Source of the DNA: Portulaca oleracea
Lineage: Eukaryota > Streptophyta > Magnoliopsida > Caryophyllales > Portulacaceae
Length of the DNA stretch: 64,000 bases
Assembly: GCA_029582165.1 (NCBI GenBank)
Contig: CM055881.1
Location: 26,530,094-26,594,093 of the forward strand
Direction: 5' to 3'
Shown here: in pieces, positions 61,681 to 64,000 of the stretch
How the letters are laid out: every line of letters begins with the position of its first letter
How positions within the stretch are numbered: position 1 is the first letter of the stretch
Notes under the pieces: model-generated
Told to the model about the DNA's origin: nothing
The model's database searches: none
The model's input: only the letters and a program-made list of their open reading frames with translations
Program-made: the position numbers and the translations under genes

Positions 61681-63640
61681 TCACCTAAGAGTTATGCTGA
61701 GGCTGACTCCTTTAGGGTCTTGTTGAAGGTTTTGTTGTGACTCATAAGTCATTAGGGTGGCTTTATAATAATTCACCACAAAAGTGTACATTTCACGAAA
61801 AATTGATAGTGGGACGTTTTCACGCAAGCATATGATTACTTTATTTCTCCCTGGTTTGGAAAAACTTGCGTTTAGAGAGTTTGCATGAACATGCTCAGCC
61901 ATCAACTCAGTGGGAGCAACATTAGGTAACCTAGGCATCGAAACAGAACAAGTCACAGACTCAACTGTGGTACTTGCAAAAAATTTGGGACGCTCGAAAG
62001 TACCTCGACAAAGTGTCAAATCCTCAACAAGATAGGGCTATTAGACAAACAAGACGTAAGTAAAGTAGGTAAACATTAGAGCCAAGTCGTTTTAAAATAC
62101 TCTAAGGACCACAAGCCCGAGCTCAAATCTTTTTTAAAGAATGTTTTGGAAATCGTTCACGACAAATTTGGACTATCACATTATTACCCTTGTTAAGCTC
62201 TAACTTCATACAATGCACACCTGCAATAAGCTTATAATTTCATTATTCTGTTGATCATCCACATGCACATAATTAATTTGACTAGCAAAAGGTTATGCAA
62301 TGACACTTAATCAATCAGAAGTCGAGAAGCAACACCATGCACAACTTCAAATGGATTCTTTTGATAGGACTTGTTCACAGAATTGTTATAAGCAAACCTA
62401 ATTGTGGGTATAATCATATCCCAAATACTAGCTTTTCTTTGACAAGACTCCTTAGAAGGTTCATTGGCTTGTCCATTTATTTGAGGATGAAATGCAAAAG
62501 AAAAAGCAAGTTGAGTACAAAAAAATTTTCACATTTAGATACTATAGAAGATGACAGATCCTAAAGAATATTCTAGCAACGTGAGATGCATATGTGTAAC
62601 TTTACTACACGGAAAAAATGCCCCATCTTAGAAAACCTATCCACAACAAGAATGCAATCATGAGTTCTAGCAATGTGAGAAGTACCTTAGACAAGTCCTT
62701 GCTAAAGTCTTCCCCGGAATAGGCAAAAGAGTATATAAGCAATTGCTCACAAGTTTTACAATGAGGCAGCACACAAACAGCATCCTTGCATAAGGCTAAA
62801 AGAAACAATCAATAATAAAAACAATGGTGTTTTCCCCACTAAAGGACGAACAAGACGACCATCATGCAATTTCCATACCAGGAAGTCATGTGAAGAAGTA
62901 CTAGGAACACACAACTTGGATCCATGAAAGAACAACCAACAAAGCCATGATGATTACCGTGCTAAATCTCATCATAAATCTTAGAGAAGTTAGGGTATAA
63001 GGCTTAACAGTTAATTGGTTACCATGCAAAATCTCATCATAAATCAAATCATGACTAACCACATTTTGAAGCCCACAATAATGTTTAAGAACAAAGGAGT
63101 AATCATGAAGAAACTCTACTCATTAGCAATGTTTTCTCTAAGTTTTTGGTCATTATTGAATTTAAATGCATCATGGTCATTCTACAGAACAAACTCCTTA
63201 GGTAACAAATAATATCGCCAATGTTCTAATCGGCGCATTGAAACATAAAACTCTTTCTCATAAACTGTGTACATACCTCTCATAGAACCATCCCGTTTTT
63301 CTCTAAAGTATGCTATAGGATGTCCATCTTGGCTTAATACTCCTCCGATGTCGATCCTTGAAGCATTGCTTGCAAACTTGAATCACTTTATAAAACCCGG
63401 GATGGCGCAAAGCAAGGGCTTAAACCATTTTGTCTTTTACTTTTCTTTTTCCCTAAAGGGTAGGAAGAGAACAAGGACTAAGACCATGTTGTATGAAACC
63501 TCTTCGCAACAGTCCCTGAACTTGTCTATTTTAACTCATCATGTTCATTATGATTCACCCTATCGTAAGGCAAGTTAGATAAAGATGACCCCGGGACAAG
63601 ATCTATAGCATGCTGGATAAGTGGATATCTCTTAGAAAAG
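61681..63640 (-). pseudogene. Decayed Gypsy pol (RT start, RNase H, integrase)
   Basis: Reading leftward: IDLVPGSSLSNLP (about 63600, just before RT), an abrupt join to RNase H VLSQDGHPIAYF (about 63330) that skips the RT core, VEFLHDYSFVLKH (about 63110), an integrase CxxC remnant CKTC (about 62750), the core VVDRFSKMGHFF (about 62640) and FHPQINGQANE with FAYNNSVNKS (62390-62500). Stops and frameshifts are many. No clear LTR pair is seen in the window; the element may continue beyond 64000. The part left of about 62250 is of uncertain origin. Confidence 0.85.
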
Positions 63641-64000
63641 GAGAGAAGGGGGGGGGGGGGGGAGGGGTAACATATCTATGAACTCACTAAGAATAGTCAA
63701 AGACTCATCCTCAATCACGATGGAGTATACATAAATCAACAAGAAACACTGCATAACTAGTGGTGGATGAAAAAAGTTGTCTAAGACAACATATTAGATT
63801 GGCGACCTTCAGTTTCACTTTTGTATCCAGTTAGAAAGTGTAGTCTCTTAGGTTTCCTTTTAGCTTGAGATGCTCTAGATTTATAGAAGCAAGACCTAAC
63901 CTAATCTTTCTTCCTTTAGTTTGTGCATGAACACGTAAATGTTTTCCTTTCCAAAGGTTGTGCCATTTTTATCATAATTCTAATGACTGCCTATAATTAT
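63641..64000. other. Window end, with a 14-bp G run
   Basis: A run of 14 G is found at about 63649-63662. No gene is recognised to the end of the window; this is probably the upstream part of the Gypsy relic. Confidence 0.4.

Overview
This window reads as nuclear DNA of a flowering plant, most likely a eudicot. Protein-coding exons are split by GT-AG introns, intergenic DNA is AT-rich, and most of the sequence is plant-type transposable elements in nested layers: Copia and Gypsy LTR elements primed by initiator tRNA-Met, L1-type LINEs, Mutator-like elements with 9-bp target duplications, Stowaway and Tourist-like MITEs, a tRNA-derived SINE and a Cassandra TRIM. I see no bacterial, organellar, CRISPR or tRNA genes.

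Only two host genes are convincing, and they diverge from each other. On the minus strand (45907-49228) are five exons of an ATXR5/ATXR6-type histone H3K27 monomethyltransferase, with PHD finger, PCNA-interacting PIP box and most of a SET domain. Three E2F-like sites lie just upstream of its start, and telo-box-bearing minisatellites lie in intron 1. I could not find the exon for the end of its SET domain. On the plus strand (59361-61159) are three exons of a DnaQ-like 3'-5' exonuclease gene with all catalytic motifs. From memory, the Arabidopsis homologues (ATXR6 and a 3'-5' exonuclease gene) are neighbours, so this pair probably marks an ancient syntenic block whose intergenic space has been filled by transposons.

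Layout: 1-4238 Copia element (minus, cut by the window edge); 5460-6026 Mutator-like MITE; 7966-8823 long-TIR element carrying an exon-like fragment; 9316-18650 an old LTR-like repeat split by a 7.1-kb non-autonomous Gypsy element (10696-17815), itself split by a 3.2-kb solo LTR; 18780-20935 further LTR-derived sequence; 21356-21592 SINE; 24243-28281 MITE and a chimeric LTR structure; 29440-31530 a degenerate satellite-like repeat; 31745-35441 LINE relic; 36743-37725 Mutator-like MITE with a second G-rich MITE inside; 39655-43863 a complete 4.2-kb MULE carrying a broken transposase and a plant-mobile-domain reading frame; 45907-49228 ATXR gene; 50615-54343 second LINE relic split by a solo LTR; 54705-55854 tandem Cassandra TRIM with 5S-rRNA-like LTRs; 56138-59280 MITEs and a solo LTR; 59361-61159 exonuclease gene; 61681-63640 decayed Gypsy pol.

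Many insertions are delimited precisely here by matching target-site duplications. Nearly every transposon reading frame is broken. I did not find a wholly new kind of system. The most interesting items are the ATXR gene with its E2F and telo-box setting and missing terminal exon, the tandem 5S-bearing Cassandra, the MULE with a plant mobile domain, and the gene-fragment-bearing TIR element.
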